Shown: positions 52,751-64,000 of the stretch, in pieces | Layout: every line of letters starts with the position of its first letter | Position numbering within the stretch: the first letter of the stretch is position 1 | Assembly (NCBI RefSeq): GCF_018873765.1 | Contig: NC_057923.1 | Location: 57,654,593 to 57,718,592 of the forward strand | DNA from: Telopea speciosissima | Lineage: Eukaryota; Streptophyta; Magnoliopsida; Proteales; Proteaceae | Length of the DNA: 64,000 nt | Reading direction: 5' to 3' | The notes under the pieces: model-generated | Told to the model about the DNA's origin: nothing | Seen by the model: only the letters and a program-made list of their open reading frames with translations | Databases searched by the model: none | Made by a program: the position numbers and the translations under genes

Positions 52751-52957
52751 GTACTCAATTATATAAAACAGAAAATAACAGTTCAAAGACAAGTATACCC
52801 TATTAGTATAGACTAAGACTAAACTACCCTTACAGCTTAAATGTAAAAGCAACCACACCCCAAACTACCCCTACCGACATAACAACGGAAAGAACGGAAA
52901 GAACTAAAGACTAATCTTGACAGTCCCTCTCAAGCTGGAACATATACATCAAGATCT
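52751..52957 (-). repeat. Copia LTR remnant sharing the unit-5 insertion site
   Basis: It matches the inner two thirds of the LTRs in unit 5 and ends gctggaacatatacatca at the same flank (agatctttgaagacag), which preserves the original target site agatc. The insertion therefore predates the split of units 5 and 6, and most of the element was later deleted here. Confidence 0.8.
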
Positions 52958-53249
52958 TTGAAGACAGTAAAGCAGTTGTAGAATATTGACCATAACCTTT
53001 GAGGACTTACACATCCTTATTATGGCATTCAAAATTGGTCATTGCGAAAAGCATTCAATAAGTTGTATTAAAAGCAATATATGAAATGGAACTCAATTCA
53101 GAGAGAGAGAGAGAGAAGTGAGATGATTTCATCACTACATATACATTATTTAAAAAAAAAGTTGACAATCTCTTTGATTAAAAGAGATTGAAATTTTTAT
53201 AATGGTTAGCAAGGAATTTGAAGGATTTTTGTTTCCTGACAAAGTGGAT
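52958..53249. other. Unit 6 spacer
   Basis: Continuation of the duplicated flank with a (GA)n run at 53099-53115. No gene. Confidence 0.5.
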
Positions 53250-54010
53250 GGTCACAGGCTTATTTGATCAGGGAGAAAATAGGGCCAGAACTGAGATTAA
53301 AGTAGGGAATATCAACATTAAGATAGTCCAGAATTCTGAGATATGAAAGCCAACTTTCAGAACCAAAATACTGCAGAACACACCCCACGCAAGTAACTTC
53401 AAATTACTGGAATGCATAAAATAGAAGTTGGAATGGAGGGAGGGAAAAAGGGGATAAGGAAAGAGGGGATATGACCTGACTTCACCGCCAAGGCCTATGG
53501 GAGGCTTCACCTCCTAGGGTTGCTGTTGATTCACCATAGTAGCATGTATCTCACATAGAGGACACAAGTTGGTTTTTTCAATAGCCAAAATCATGGGGAA
53601 TGGTTCCCCCTACTTGTATTTATAAATTTTGAAGCATGAATACATATTCTGTAGCTCTCCATGTGTCGGAGAAACTTGGCTAATAAGCAACTTTGAAATT
53701 AGTAGATCTTCTAGAAAAGAAATCTACTAACTACTACATAGAAAGAGAGAATAAAAAATAGTAACTCCTAGAAGCTATTGACTAACCTCTTAAATATCTA
53801 ACATGATAATAGAAACTAACAACTTAAATCCCTAATATTTGGGCTTATAGAATTGGCCCATTGCAATCGTATACCCAAAAAAAATTATTAAGCCCTTGGC
53901 CCATGTAACCCATTGGACACTCAAAATCAACATAGTAGTCCATTCTTGTTCCAGTTTGATGGTCAGGTTTGCTGCTTGTCGTCATGTTCTTTGGAACTGC
54001 ATCACCTCCC
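53250..54010 (-). repeat. LTR-like segment, copy of 47640-48370
   Basis: See 47105-48400. Order and most bases are the same (cttatttgatcagggagaaa to cacctcccctcccaaaaa). Non-coding. Confidence 0.5.
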
Positions 54011-54589
54011 CTCCCAAAAAAAATAAATAAATGAATAAAAAATTCTTCCAGGGAAGGGGTGATAGGGAAGCAGATATGTTTGGTGGTTATTTATTCCCAC
54101 TGTGATACTCTATTCACTCATGTTTTTTCTGTTTGCAACCATAATTATTCATGGTGCTTAATTGATTCAGATCTCTGAATAACTGGATTTATCAAAAATG
54201 AATAAGAAGGGTAATAACCTAGTATGAATCCCATTTTCCCAGTTTCTGGGTGACTGCAACTTGTGTGGGGATCTTGAATGCTGCCAGGGGCTCATGTCTA
54301 GGAATTCTAATAGTACTGTAGTAGTGTAGTTGTAAATCGCGTTCTTCTCCTTCTTTGTGGGGCATGGTAGCAGACAAGCAGGTAAAAGGTCAGTTGTTAG
54401 CTGTTAAAGACAGGTTTTCCCAGGTATATAGTATGAAGCCTTAAAATTGTAGGTAAATATGATAGTCTCCTTTGTTTATTGATATATCTTGGTTCTATCA
54501 TATAATGAATTTTGATTTTTGGATTTCATTCTGCATACCTTTGTAGTATTGGTGGGAGTATTTCTGGGAGCGAAGCATTTCATTAAGGC
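54011..54589. other. Unit 6 spacer
   Basis: Paralogous to 48390-48900 of unit 5. No gene. Confidence 0.5.
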
Positions 54590-54592
54590 AGT

Positions 54593-54716
54593 GTTTGGTA
54601 TGTATTTTTGGAATGCATTTCAAGTCGATTTCGCATTCTTGACTGATAAAAACAACTGTTTTTATCGCCCAAGAATGCGAAATCGACCTGGAATGAATGC
54701 ATATCAAACACAGCCT
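54593..54716. mobile_element. Short palindromic MITE, copy 1
   Basis: aggcagtgtttggtatgtat at the left, cattcttgactgataaaaac and its complement at the centre, and atgcatatcaaacacagcct at the right. Almost the whole 124 bp folds back. The unit-5 paralogue (about 48915, cattaagaaagattg) lacks it. A related copy lies at 56327-56452. Confidence 0.8.
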
Positions 54717-54756
54717 ATGTGTGCTATCACTCAAGACCTTTACATTGATGATATAG

Positions 54757-56326
54757 AAAGATTGGAATTCCCAACCTACCTGTTGAAACTGAATTGATTC
54801 CAGAAATCATATAAAAAAGCAAGGGGGTTTCTTGCAAGGTTGGCAAGGTGTGAACATGGTATTCATTGAGTTTTCTGTTGGATTTCATTTTTGGATGGGT
54901 GGGCTTTTGGTGTTACTTCACACGATTTGATAAAGGTATGCATATGATCTCACTGAGCTTATGTTCTTGTTAATTGTGCTTCAGTTGGTGCTTTAGACAG
55001 CTTAAGAGGGATATGGTTTGGCAACCACTCTCTAACTTCCTTAACATTTGTGTTTAGGAAATTATAAATCCAATTACAATATGATTCATTCTTTCTTTTT
55101 AGTGCATCTCACTTGCAATTAAGTTATCTGAGATATTTTATAGATTTTTGGTATCAAATTTAAAGGAATAATTAGTGAAGAGAAAATTAGTAAGTGAAGT
55201 TCAATAACTAAGATATTTCATAAAGGTGTTTTTCGCTAGAAAATGTGGATCTGAAGAAGAGGGCAGTTTTGGAAACTCATCCTGTTGGAGAAGTCACAAA
55301 ACTATTTTTGGTAATGGCTCTGGTAGTTTGGATAAGAGGAAGATGGTTTATTTGATAATGTCAAATTTGAGATATATCCTACCCCCTCTGTTGACAGAAA
55401 AGAGGTTCTCAGATTTTAGCTGCATGGTTTGCAATGTATTCATAAGCTGTCACTTCATCTGGCCAAGGCTCCTGAGATATGGCCCTGAGTTGTTCCACAG
55501 AGATGGTGATACAAGTGCAGGTTGAATATTTTTAGCAGCAACCATTGCAGAACATTGGTAACATCTAGCTACCAAACTGATTCTCATTAATCAACAAAAG
55601 GAAGGTGTTCTTGATGATAGCTAAATCAGTATCATTGAAGAAAAGCGAACAGCATCTTCTCCAATGTTTCTCCAATGACCAGAAAACCATGGGAGATCTA
55701 GTTCACCAATCAAATCTCAACAAAATTCTTCTGATCAAGATGATGAACTGCAAAAAATGGCACTCTGTAGCTTCTCCAGTGAACCAAAAAGTAAAAATTG
55801 GACAAAGGAAATTTCTGCAACAGCCTGAAACAAACATGAATGTGGTTAGCCTACCACAAACAGTGACAGTTTCCCTGTCCATGTCATGAGGAGATGAGAT
55901 GCTTCAATTCCTCAACTATTGCCCCTGAAGGGAACAAAGAAATTATGGCACTGTTAGAGGTTGCTGATTTTGATGATTAGCAAGAGAGAGAATTTTAATT
56001 TATTTTTTCTTTATTTTAGGGGTTCAATTTGTTGAAGAACGAGATTGAGAGAGAATTTGGTCCAAGGGAATGTGGCCTACCAGCCTAATGCACTAGTTTT
56101 TGTATGAATAGTGGTTAATCAAATGGTTAATTATTGTTGTCACAATGTTCTTTTATTTTTCTAAATGTCACAAAGCATTTATTCTGCCACAGAGGTTCTA
56201 TCCCCTCATTCTATGCAAAAAAGATGGGTTTTTCAGAAAAATAGAAGTAAAATAATAAGGGGTTTGGTTTTCCCAGTCTATGCAGTTTAGGGGTTTTCTT
56301 GGATTACAAAAAATACCTAGGCTTTG
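54757..56326. other. Unit 6 spacer and end of the duplicated array
   Basis: 54757-55985 duplicates spacer of units 5 and 4 (for example tcataagctgtcacttcatc at 55440 and 34666). Homology to the array stops at about 55990. No gene. Confidence 0.6.
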
Positions 56327-56452
56327 TTTGGTATGCAATCTAGGTTGATTTTGCATTCTTCAGTGATAAAAACAACTATTTTATCATCCGAGAACGCGGA
56401 AGCGACCTAGAATGCATTTCAAATATCCATACCAAATGCTGTCCTAGTTTTG
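56327..56452. mobile_element. Short palindromic MITE, copy 2
   Basis: ggctttgtttggtatgcaat at the left and tccataccaaatgctgtcc at the right, with cagtgataaaaacaactatt at the centre. The same family as 54593-54716. ctag lies at both edges. Confidence 0.7.
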
Positions 56453-57689
56453 CCATGTCATGAATTAGTTGGGGCTGAATTTTATAGACGAGGGAGCTAA
56501 AGGTCCTCTGTTCACATGTCAAATTTCAGCCGGAGATAGAAAAATGGAAAAACCCAAGACTATCAAGACAATGTTTAGGCTAGAAGTTGCAGTCTACACA
56601 TAGGAGGCCACATGATTTGATTTACTCTAAAATTTGATACATGGTAAATCTAGATCATTTCCTTGCCATCCAACAAATGGAAAAATGTCATACGATCTTT
56701 CCATGTAGCACAACAAATCGTTTAAACACTTTGTATTACTCTCCGAGGGAACCTTTTGATACCTTGAGAGGAAAAAAACAAGTGTTAGTGTTCATGCAAA
56801 GGAGGTTTAGGAAGTATGATTTCAAATATTAGAACTAGATCGAGGCTGATATCAATACTTGGACGATTCTGTATCGGTGGAATAGTTCTTAGTAAAGACA
56901 AAAGTTGAATTTTTAATTAAATTTAAGGACAAAATTGCCTGATATGACTGATACGTATCGATATCAATATTGTTATTGGTCCAGACTGATATGAAAATTG
57001 ATACCAATATTTGGAACCATAATAGGAAACCTTTTTTTTCTTTTTATTTTTTGAAAAAAATAGTTTTCATTTCAACCTTTAGGGAGTCTGATTCCTACAT
57101 GCCTATGATTAGAAACTTTTCCCACAAGCCCACTTTGAATGCTAAGAATTGCCGAATGGCATATCAAATGAGGCAAAATTTTGTGGATATCCCTTGCTCA
57201 CATGCCAAGTTGCAGCATTATTAGAGTTTGCCACATGGCAAACAAAGCTTTGAAAATTTCAAGGCTATGAGAAAGTAGATAGTAGTGGAGGTGGTCATGG
57301 ACATACATGGATATGCATATCAATATATTGGAGGGTATTTGAGTGAATTAGGCTCTAAAATTTGATACGTTGATAATCCATAAAATGAATTTTCTACCCA
57401 ACGATCAGAATAGTCACATCATTTGTCCACATTATAACATGGGAAAAAGAACACTATTTGGTCCCTTGGCTCCTGCACTCCGCTCAAAGCCTCAGACACA
57501 AGAGCATGTGAAAATACAATCCTGTCCCCATAAAATAAATCGTATATTGATGTCCATGTGGGCGCTCTCATTAACCCTGCGCAAGCCTAGACAGTGATCT
57601 CTTGCCCTTACAATGTTTAGAGTAGACAATACATGTGGGAAAGGTTCAAACCGGCGAGTGTAGGAATTATCTTCAGTAATTGGGTGGTT
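56453..57689. other. Spacer between array and PPR gene
   Basis: Non-coding. 56820-57010 has loosely inverted ends (ttcaaatattagaac against aatatttggaacc), perhaps another decayed MITE. Short frames have no recognisable product. Confidence 0.45.
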
Positions 57690-57825
57690 GGGTCTAAAAT
57701 TTGAACCAAAGGATCCAACTTGAGGTCTCCCCGCTTCCCAAAGAGGATCTCTCTTGAGATTTGAACCCGTGACCACTTGGTCATAATGGAGCAACCTTAC
57801 TCTTGCACTAAGGTCCACCATCAAC
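57690..57825 (-). mobile_element. Au-like SINE, copy 3, minus strand (partial)
   Basis: Read on the minus strand: ggaccttagtgcaagagtaa, gttgctccattatgaccaag, B-box-like gggttcaaatctc, then gagatcctctttgggaagc. The 3' half of the SINE is missing. Confidence 0.72.
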
Positions 57826-58129
57826 TTGAGGTCTTTATATCACCGAATTGGACCAAAACGGTCCAATAAACCCAAAAAGTACATGGACCAAGTTACTGAA
57901 ACTCCGTCAATGACACAACCAATTACGTTTTTGCACCAATCTCTCGGAGAATCGAGTGAGAGCTTGAAGAAGGAAGCTCAGTTGATCAGATTATCCTTTG
58001 AAGTAGGAACGGAAAGAAGGATTCAGGCGCTCGGCTTCGAGTAGGAGTGACATGAAGACATCGTTCCTCTCTTTGAAGGGGAAAATCTAGAGCTGATTCT
58101 TCAGATTTATCTTCAATACAAAGAACCAG
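57826..58129 (+). other. Probable 5' UTR exon region of the PPR gene
   Basis: It precedes a strong donor ccag|gtaagc at 58129/58130. The transcription start is unknown. The frame MRSLYHRIGPKRSN (57826-58044) ends before the donor and has no recognised domain. Confidence 0.35.
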
Positions 58130-59124
58130 GTAAGCTCCACTGCTGACTGCGCCATCTCTCCCTCTCTGTCTCTCCTCGTTTTATTTATTTTTAATTTTTA
58201 TAATGTATGTATTTTTTGAATTCCATGAATGTGTTTTTGTGAAATTTTAATTATTGGGTTGGTCTAATAGAGCAGCCAAATGTGATGGACAGTGTTGTGT
58301 TTGATGAAAGGCTAAAAAGAGCAGAAAAAGAGTATTTTTCTTATTTATTTGTTTATGGAATCACAGACATAGTGATGATTAATGTTGGAGAAAGTTCACT
58401 GGGTATTGAAAGTGGTTATGCAGGGAGGGAAGGGGCGTCAGCTTCTTTATCTAGGAATTCTCTCCCTGCAAGACCTATTGCAAATTTGCAATTCCCTCCT
58501 AATATGGCCGAAAAAATTCAATACACTAAATTGAAAGTCCGAAACATTTCATTTATTGGACCAAACCAGAAACTGCCACTGAAATGAAATTTACAAGTAA
58601 GGTCATCATATAACCTTAAACTCTTCAGAACTGTTCAATCTTCACTTTCAGCTCAATGAATTCGTTCAAGTCAGTGTAGCCCTCTCTGTTCTTCTCTTTT
58701 CTTAGTTTATGTCTTAATAAAGCAAGAGACGGAGGGAAGAGGAACTTTTATTTTCTGTTCTGAATGCAACTACGACTTCTTTTTTCTTTTGGTTATATAC
58801 ACCATATTTTGAGGATTAATCTGGACTTTGTTTTCTGAGCTTTAGTCATGGGAAAAAATGGTAGGTTTTCCCTTAGGGTAAGACTTTCTTTATATTACAT
58901 ATTGTTTTTGCATTTAGTCATCAAAATTTCATTTTTACTTGATTTACTTATAAATATGGAAGTTTTTGGCTTGAATTATAGACTTTGTTCTGATTTTTAA
59001 TTAAGGTAATGTTACCTTTAGGTTTGAGAAAAATCACAGCTTTTAGCTTGTTTTGTTGAGTTAGAAATTGACTTGTTATCTGAACAATAAATCTCACTTT
59101 GGTCTTGTGTACTTAGGTTCTCAG
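58130..59124 (+). other. Probable 5' UTR intron of the PPR gene
   Basis: Donor gtaagc at 58130, T-rich interior, and acceptors at acttag (ending 59116) or gttctcag (ending 59124), about 110 bases before the ATG at 59234. This is inference from splice-site-like sequence. The 101-codon frame at 58282-58587 lies inside and is probably not coding. Confidence 0.4.
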
Positions 59125-59233
59125 TTTGATTGACACTGGAGTTTGGTGGAGAGAAAGATCTCTAAAATTAACAGTTATTCTGTTGATTTAATGGTTTTAT
59201 TGTGGAATTTAGTTTTCGGATTGTAATCTTGGA

Positions 59234-61534
59234 ATGAGTCCTGCTTTGCTACCCAAACATGTAGCTGCCGTAGTGAAATATCAGAAGGATCCTATCCGGG
59301 CCCTAGATATGTTTAATTCAGCTGCTAAGGAAGATGGGTTCAAGCATACCTTGTTCACCTACAAATGCATGGTTGAAAAGCTTGGTTTTCATGGAGAGTT
59401 CAAAGCAATGGAGGGTGTTCTAGCAGATATGAGGTTGAATATTTATAGTAGCCTAGTTGAAGGAGTATACATTGGAGCCATGAGAAATTATGGAAGGCGT
59501 GGTAAGATCCAAGAGGCTGTTGACACATTTGAGAGGATGGATTTCTTTAATTGTGAACCATCTGTTAAATCATATAATGTGATAATGAACATCTTGGTTG
59601 AAAACAGCTATTTTGATCAAGCTCACAAAGTTTATTTGAGAATGTTGGACAAAAAGATTTTTCCTGATGTGTACACCTTCACAATTAGGATGAAATCCTT
59701 TTGTAGAACAAGCAGGCCTCAAGCTGCTCTGAAGCTTCTTAAAAATATGCCTTCCCAAGGGTGTGAGCCTAATGCAGTTGCATATTGTACTGTAATTGGT
59801 GGGTTTTATGAAGAGGATTATCGAATTGAGGCCTGTGAATTGTTTAATGAAATGTTTGAGAATGATCTTTGCCCTGACATATCAACATTTAATAAGCTTA
59901 TACACACACTTTGCAAGAAGGGGAATACCCAAGAGAGTAGGAAACTTCTCAACAAGATCCTAAAAAGGGGGGTCTCCCCAAATTTGTTTACGTTCAACAT
60001 ATTCATTCGGGGCCTTTGTAGGGAGGACAAGCTAAATGAAGCTACCCGTTTGCTTGATCATATGGGTAGAGTAGGGCTTTCCCCTGATGTCATTACATAT
60101 AATACACTAATCTGTGGATTGTGCAAGAGCTCTAAGGTTGTGGAGGCTGAGAGCTATCTGCATAAGATGGTAAATGAAGGGTATGGCCCTGATGATTTCA
60201 CTTATAACACCATCATCAATGGACATTGCAAATTGGGTGTGGTAGAAAATGCATTTAAGATTCTGAAAGATGCTATTTTCAAGGGGTTTGTTCCTGACCA
60301 GGTCACTTATTGCTCCCTGATTAATGGGTTGTGCCAGGAAGGTGACATAGATAGGGCTATGGAGGTGTTTAATGAGGCATTGGCAAAAGGGTTGAAAGCT
60401 AACATTACAATCTACAATTCACTAGTCAAAGGATTGTCTCAGCAGGGGCTTATCTTGCAGGCATTGCAGTTAATGAATAACATGTTAGAAGATGGTTGCA
60501 GCCCAAATATTTGGACTTACAATATTGTTATAAATGGGTTATGCAAGATGGGTTATGTATCTGATGCTCATAATCTCATGAATGATGCAATAGCGAAAGG
60601 GTTCCTTCCTGATGTATTTACCTTTAATACACTGATTGATGGCTACTGTAAGCAATTCAGGCTGCATAATGCTGTGGAGATTGTTGATAGGATGTGGACC
60701 CATGGAGTTACTCCTGATGTAGTCACTTATAACTCTGTGTTGAATGGTCTCTGTAAGGCTGGAAAGGCTGAAGATGTCATGGAAACATTCAAAGAAATGG
60801 TTGGGAAGGGTTGTGCTCCTAATGTCATCACATATAACATACTTATAGAGAGCCTGTGCAAAGTGAAAAAGGTAAAAGAAGCTTTAGAGTTATTTGCGAA
60901 GATGGAAAATGAGGAACTATCTCTAGATGCTGTAAGTTTTGGCACATTGATTCATGGATTTTGTGAGAATAGTGATCTTGAGGGAGCATACCAGCTCTTT
61001 AGAAGAATGGAACAGCAAGTTCACTTTCACCCTGTGACTGCAACATATAATGTCATGATAAATAAATTTTGTGAGAAACTTAACATAAGCATGGCTGAAA
61101 AGCTTTTTCATGAAATGGGTGACAGAGGCTGCTCACCAGATGCTTTCACGTTCCGTGTCCTGATTGATGGCTTCTGCAAAACGGGGAATGTTGATTCAGG
61201 GTATATGTTTCTGTTGGACATGATTGATAGAGGATTTATTCCTTCGTTGACAACATTTGGACGGGTAATGAACTGCCTTTGTGTGAACCATAGAGTTGAT
61301 GAGGCAGTTGGTATCATTCGCCTTATGGTGGGCAAGGGTATTGTCCCTGATATTGTGGACACAATCTTTGAGTCTAATAAAAAGGTGGTGGCAGCACCTA
61401 AAATCCTTGTGGAAGACTTGTTAAAGAAAGGTCATATAACTTATTATGCATATGAACTTCTGTATGATGGCATTAGAGATAAGAAACTACTAAAGAAAAG
61501 ACAAAGAAAGCGACCTCAAAATTCTCATATCTAG
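59234..61534 (+). CDS. P-class pentatricopeptide repeat protein, At1g74580-like
   Basis: A complete intronless 766-codon frame. From about residue 38 to 705 it holds about 19 P-type PPR motifs of 35 residues (for example VITYNTLICGLCKSSKVVEA, VFTFNTLIDGYCKQFRLHNA). PPR proteins bind single-stranded organellar RNA, one motif per base, in RNA processing, stability or translation. No E, DYW or SMR domain follows. The C-terminal tail (residues about 706-766, APKILVEDLLKKGHITYYAY then a basic end) and the start MSPALLPKHVAAVVKYQKDP closely resemble Arabidopsis At1g74580 (about 763 residues) as I remember it, so this is likely its orthologue. The ATG at 59234 is chosen on that match. No obvious long presequence; mitochondrial or plastid location is inferred from the family. 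Confidence 0.95.
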   Translation: MSPALLPKHVAAVVKYQKDPIRALDMFNSAAKEDGFKHTLFTYKCMVEKLGFHGEFKAMEGVLADMRLNIYSSLVEGVYIGAMRNYGRRGKIQEAVDTFERMDFFNCEPSVKSYNVIMNILVENSYFDQAHKVYLRMLDKKIFPDVYTFTIRMKSFCRTSRPQAALKLLKNMPSQGCEPNAVAYCTVIGGFYEEDYRIEACELFNEMFENDLCPDISTFNKLIHTLCKKGNTQESRKLLNKILKRGVSPNLFTFNIFIRGLCREDKLNEATRLLDHMGRVGLSPDVITYNTLICGLCKSSKVVEAESYLHKMVNEGYGPDDFTYNTIINGHCKLGVVENAFKILKDAIFKGFVPDQVTYCSLINGLCQEGDIDRAMEVFNEALAKGLKANITIYNSLVKGLSQQGLILQALQLMNNMLEDGCSPNIWTYNIVINGLCKMGYVSDAHNLMNDAIAKGFLPDVFTFNTLIDGYCKQFRLHNAVEIVDRMWTHGVTPDVVTYNSVLNGLCKAGKAEDVMETFKEMVGKGCAPNVITYNILIESLCKVKKVKEALELFAKMENEELSLDAVSFGTLIHGFCENSDLEGAYQLFRRMEQQVHFHPVTATYNVMINKFCEKLNISMAEKLFHEMGDRGCSPDAFTFRVLIDGFCKTGNVDSGYMFLLDMIDRGFIPSLTTFGRVMNCLCVNHRVDEAVGIIRLMVGKGIVPDIVDTIFESNKKVVAAPKILVEDLLKKGHITYYAYELLYDGIRDKKLLKKRQRKRPQNSHI

Positions 61535-64000
61535 AGTTTTTATTTAATCATTTGCTTTCAATGATATAATGGTTCACCTTGATCTTCGAAGATTCTAGGG
61601 CTGTAGGAGTACCATATACACAGTTGACAGATACTGGATCTGGAGGTATTCTTGAAAGAAGTTTTGCAGAACCAGTGGTACTTTTGAGTGCTCTATGATT
61701 TTGTATATGTAAAGATCTTATTCTTTGTATTAGGCTGATGACACTTTCTGGTTGTTTTTTTCATGTTTCAGTTCGAACTGAGTGAATGGAAGAGTTTAAC
61801 TCACCAAATTACTGGCTGGTGCTTGAGTGAAATTCTTTAAAATGGTATTATTCATCTTTTAGATGCAGTCTGATTTTATGTTTTAATACATGATTTGCAG
61901 ATCTTTTAAGGTACATGAGATTTTCATGTGGGGTGTTTCTATTTTTGACTGTAAATTTGTTCCACACTCTTCCTTGCTCTTGTTGTATGTATTGGGGTTG
62001 CTTATACTAGAAACCTGGAGTGAACATGAAGAGATTGCAAACATAAAGGTCAGGAAGTATCATGATAAGATCAAATAAGGGTGTAGTAGTGAGTGAGTTT
62101 TCACAATACACCTAGCGAAGGTAGAAAAGATGTCATATTTGTTAACTTTTACTGGATGCCCACTTAATTGATGGTTAGCTAACTATTTCTAGAGCAAAGC
62201 TTAAATTTGTGCCAGCAACTTCCTGAGAATCATAAATACTCGTTTAGGTTTTGGTGAATTCCAAGACTAAAAATTGGTTGGATTCCTAATCTGGTTCGTT
62301 TATCCTTCTTCTTCTATCATTCTATCAAATCAGGTCAGAATTTCTAGTTTCTAAATTGTGGCTGTGCTGTTTTACACCTTCTTCTAATTTTTAATTTGAG
62401 ACTGATTTGAGTTCTAGTTATTGAACTGATATGCTCATCCATACAACCATTGAGCTACATTCTAGTACTTGAGTTTCAGTTTCTGTTTTATAACTTTGAA
62501 TTCTAATAGAAATTCTGGGTTCCTAATACTAGTCTGACTCTGAAAATTTCAACTTTCTGGTTTGATATGCTGGACCTGATTTCAGTTTTCTGTTCAATCA
62601 TCAAGATATACTGTTAATTGATTGCTGTTCTGAACCCTGAAGGCCTGCATCGATTCTGAATTTTTTGGGTTGTTTCTGCTTTCCTAGATAGAGTAGGAAT
62701 GCCCCATAACTTGAGACCCAGCCATCAGATCTAGATCATGTTTTGCAGACCTATTCTACCTCTTGAATAGACCCTTCGAACAAAGTTTCAGATTCATCCA
62801 ATCTGTCTTGAATAAGTTTTTGAAATTTCTCTAAATCTGGTTGTTCCTTTTCCCTTCGGCTCTGGAAATTTTCATATTTTGAACAATTCTATTCAGTTAG
62901 GAGTTAGATTACCCCACTAGAGAGCCAAAGGCTTGAAATTTAAGAGGTGAACTGTAGTAGTCAGAAAAACCTTCTTTTTTCTGTAAAATTGGATGTCACC
63001 CCAATAGAAGGGGCATAAGTAATAGTATTATTGTAGTAATGTATATTGCTGCCTAAAAAGAGATTCTATTGGAGAGGATGTGATTTATAACATATTCTTG
63101 ATGTTCACCTATGTAAAAACATATGGAAACGAATAATAGAAAGAAATCTAATAGTGTGATCCCAAGTGTCTGTGCTATTAGAATTCAATGCCCGTCTAAC
63201 ATGGATACATCATCCATTTAAAGGACTCCATGTAATAGGCTGCTGAGAGTGTTGTGGATCCTATCATAGATATGGGTCAGTTTCAATGAAAATTCAGAAT
63301 TTATTGTCTGATTTGTTGAAATTGATTTCATTTTTATTTTTGTGTATTTAAGTACTGCTAGTTGGAGACCCAGCTTCCTTATTGTAGATTTCACTTCAGC
63401 AGTATTTAACTAGTGACTTCAGTACTTAAATTTAGTTCTGTTTAGGAGTTCCCGGTGCTTCTTTTTAAGTTTTCACTCTATGATACCTTCCCAGTTCTTA
63501 CTATGCCTCAGCTTCATTGCATCTTTCATACGAGTAATTTAGGGATTGATTAATTGCCTCCACAAGCAATGTTCCTTTTGCAACATGTCGCAACTCACAC
63601 TGACCTCATAGTCAGGAATCCATTCAATACGAATCAGTTGGATTGATTATATTGATCGATAGCTTTTCTTTGAAGCTACAATGCCAATAGAAGGTTTACC
63701 TCGCTTGTGACAAGGCCCCTCCCTTGAGGGTTCATACTTTATGCTTCTGCTACTTCCAACACCCCCCCCCCCCCTTTCTTTTCTTTTTTGGGCGCAGGGG
63801 GGGGTTTGGTTTGGTGTTGCACTTTCTCATGCATCCATAAGCAGGCAAATAATTGATTTTAAAGGTAGTTTAGATCGTAGAAAATGGTAACTCTCAGCTA
63901 TGAAAGTACACTTCTATGTTTGACTTTCCACCTTAATTAAATCTGTCTGTTTGCTTAGATCTTAATGAATTTCTCTGCCTTCAACTGATGCTAAACGCGA
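61535..64000. other. 3' UTR and downstream intergenic DNA
   Basis: The PPR 3' UTR probably extends into about 61550-61760 (no clear poly(A) signal chosen). The remaining 2.2 kb are T-rich non-coding DNA with no repeat shared with the mTERF array. A C run (63762-63774) close to a G run (63797-63805) is present. No gene seen. Confidence 0.5.

Noticed and set aside
58282..58587. 101-codon frame MDSVVFDERLKRAEKEYFSY, perhaps an upstream exon of the PPR gene
   Set aside because: It sits between a good donor (58130) and acceptor (59116/59124), and no domain is secure. A faint likeness of GITDIVMIN to a GTPase motif is too short to use.

Overview
This is a window of plant nuclear DNA, most likely from a dicot. 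The coding genes are intronless organelle-type RNA/DNA-binding families (mTERF and P-class PPR). They sit in AT-rich intergenic DNA full of plant-type Copia LTRs, RTE and L1 LINEs, an Au-like SINE and many inverted-repeat (MITE-like) elements. The species cannot be fixed from sequence alone. I saw no rRNA, tRNA, CRISPR or bacterial-type feature.

From 1 to about 56,000 the window is a tandem segmental duplication. Six copies of an mTERF gene, all on the + strand, start at 1201, 9804, 19135, 27704, 38250 and 51004. Each lies in a duplicated unit of about 8.5-13 kb that carries the same 5' leader, the same 3' flank and recognisable spacer blocks. Copies 1, 2, 4 and 5 are open (372-375 codons). 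Copy 3 has two nonsense codons. Copy 6 has a 25-bp and a 2-bp deletion that together restore the frame. Shared changes group copies 5+6 and copies 3+4 as the youngest pairs.

The units differ in length mainly because of mobile DNA. Several insertions can be dated or delimited by comparing units, because one unit shows the filled site and another the empty site. Examples are a 1.18-kb TIR element at 22855-24033, a 94-bp MITE at 13306-13399, a truncated L1 at 11491-12265 and a 6.1-kb degenerate Copia element at 40277-46348. The Copia element holds a nested RTE LINE and a large inverted-repeat structure.

From about 56,000 the array ends. A single conserved PPR gene (59234-61534, orthologue-like to Arabidopsis At1g74580) follows, with a probable intron in its 5' UTR. 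The last 2.4 kb hold no gene I can support.

Functionally, the mTERF copies and the PPR gene should encode proteins imported into mitochondria or chloroplasts that bind organellar nucleic acid. Everything else is spacer or transposon sequence.
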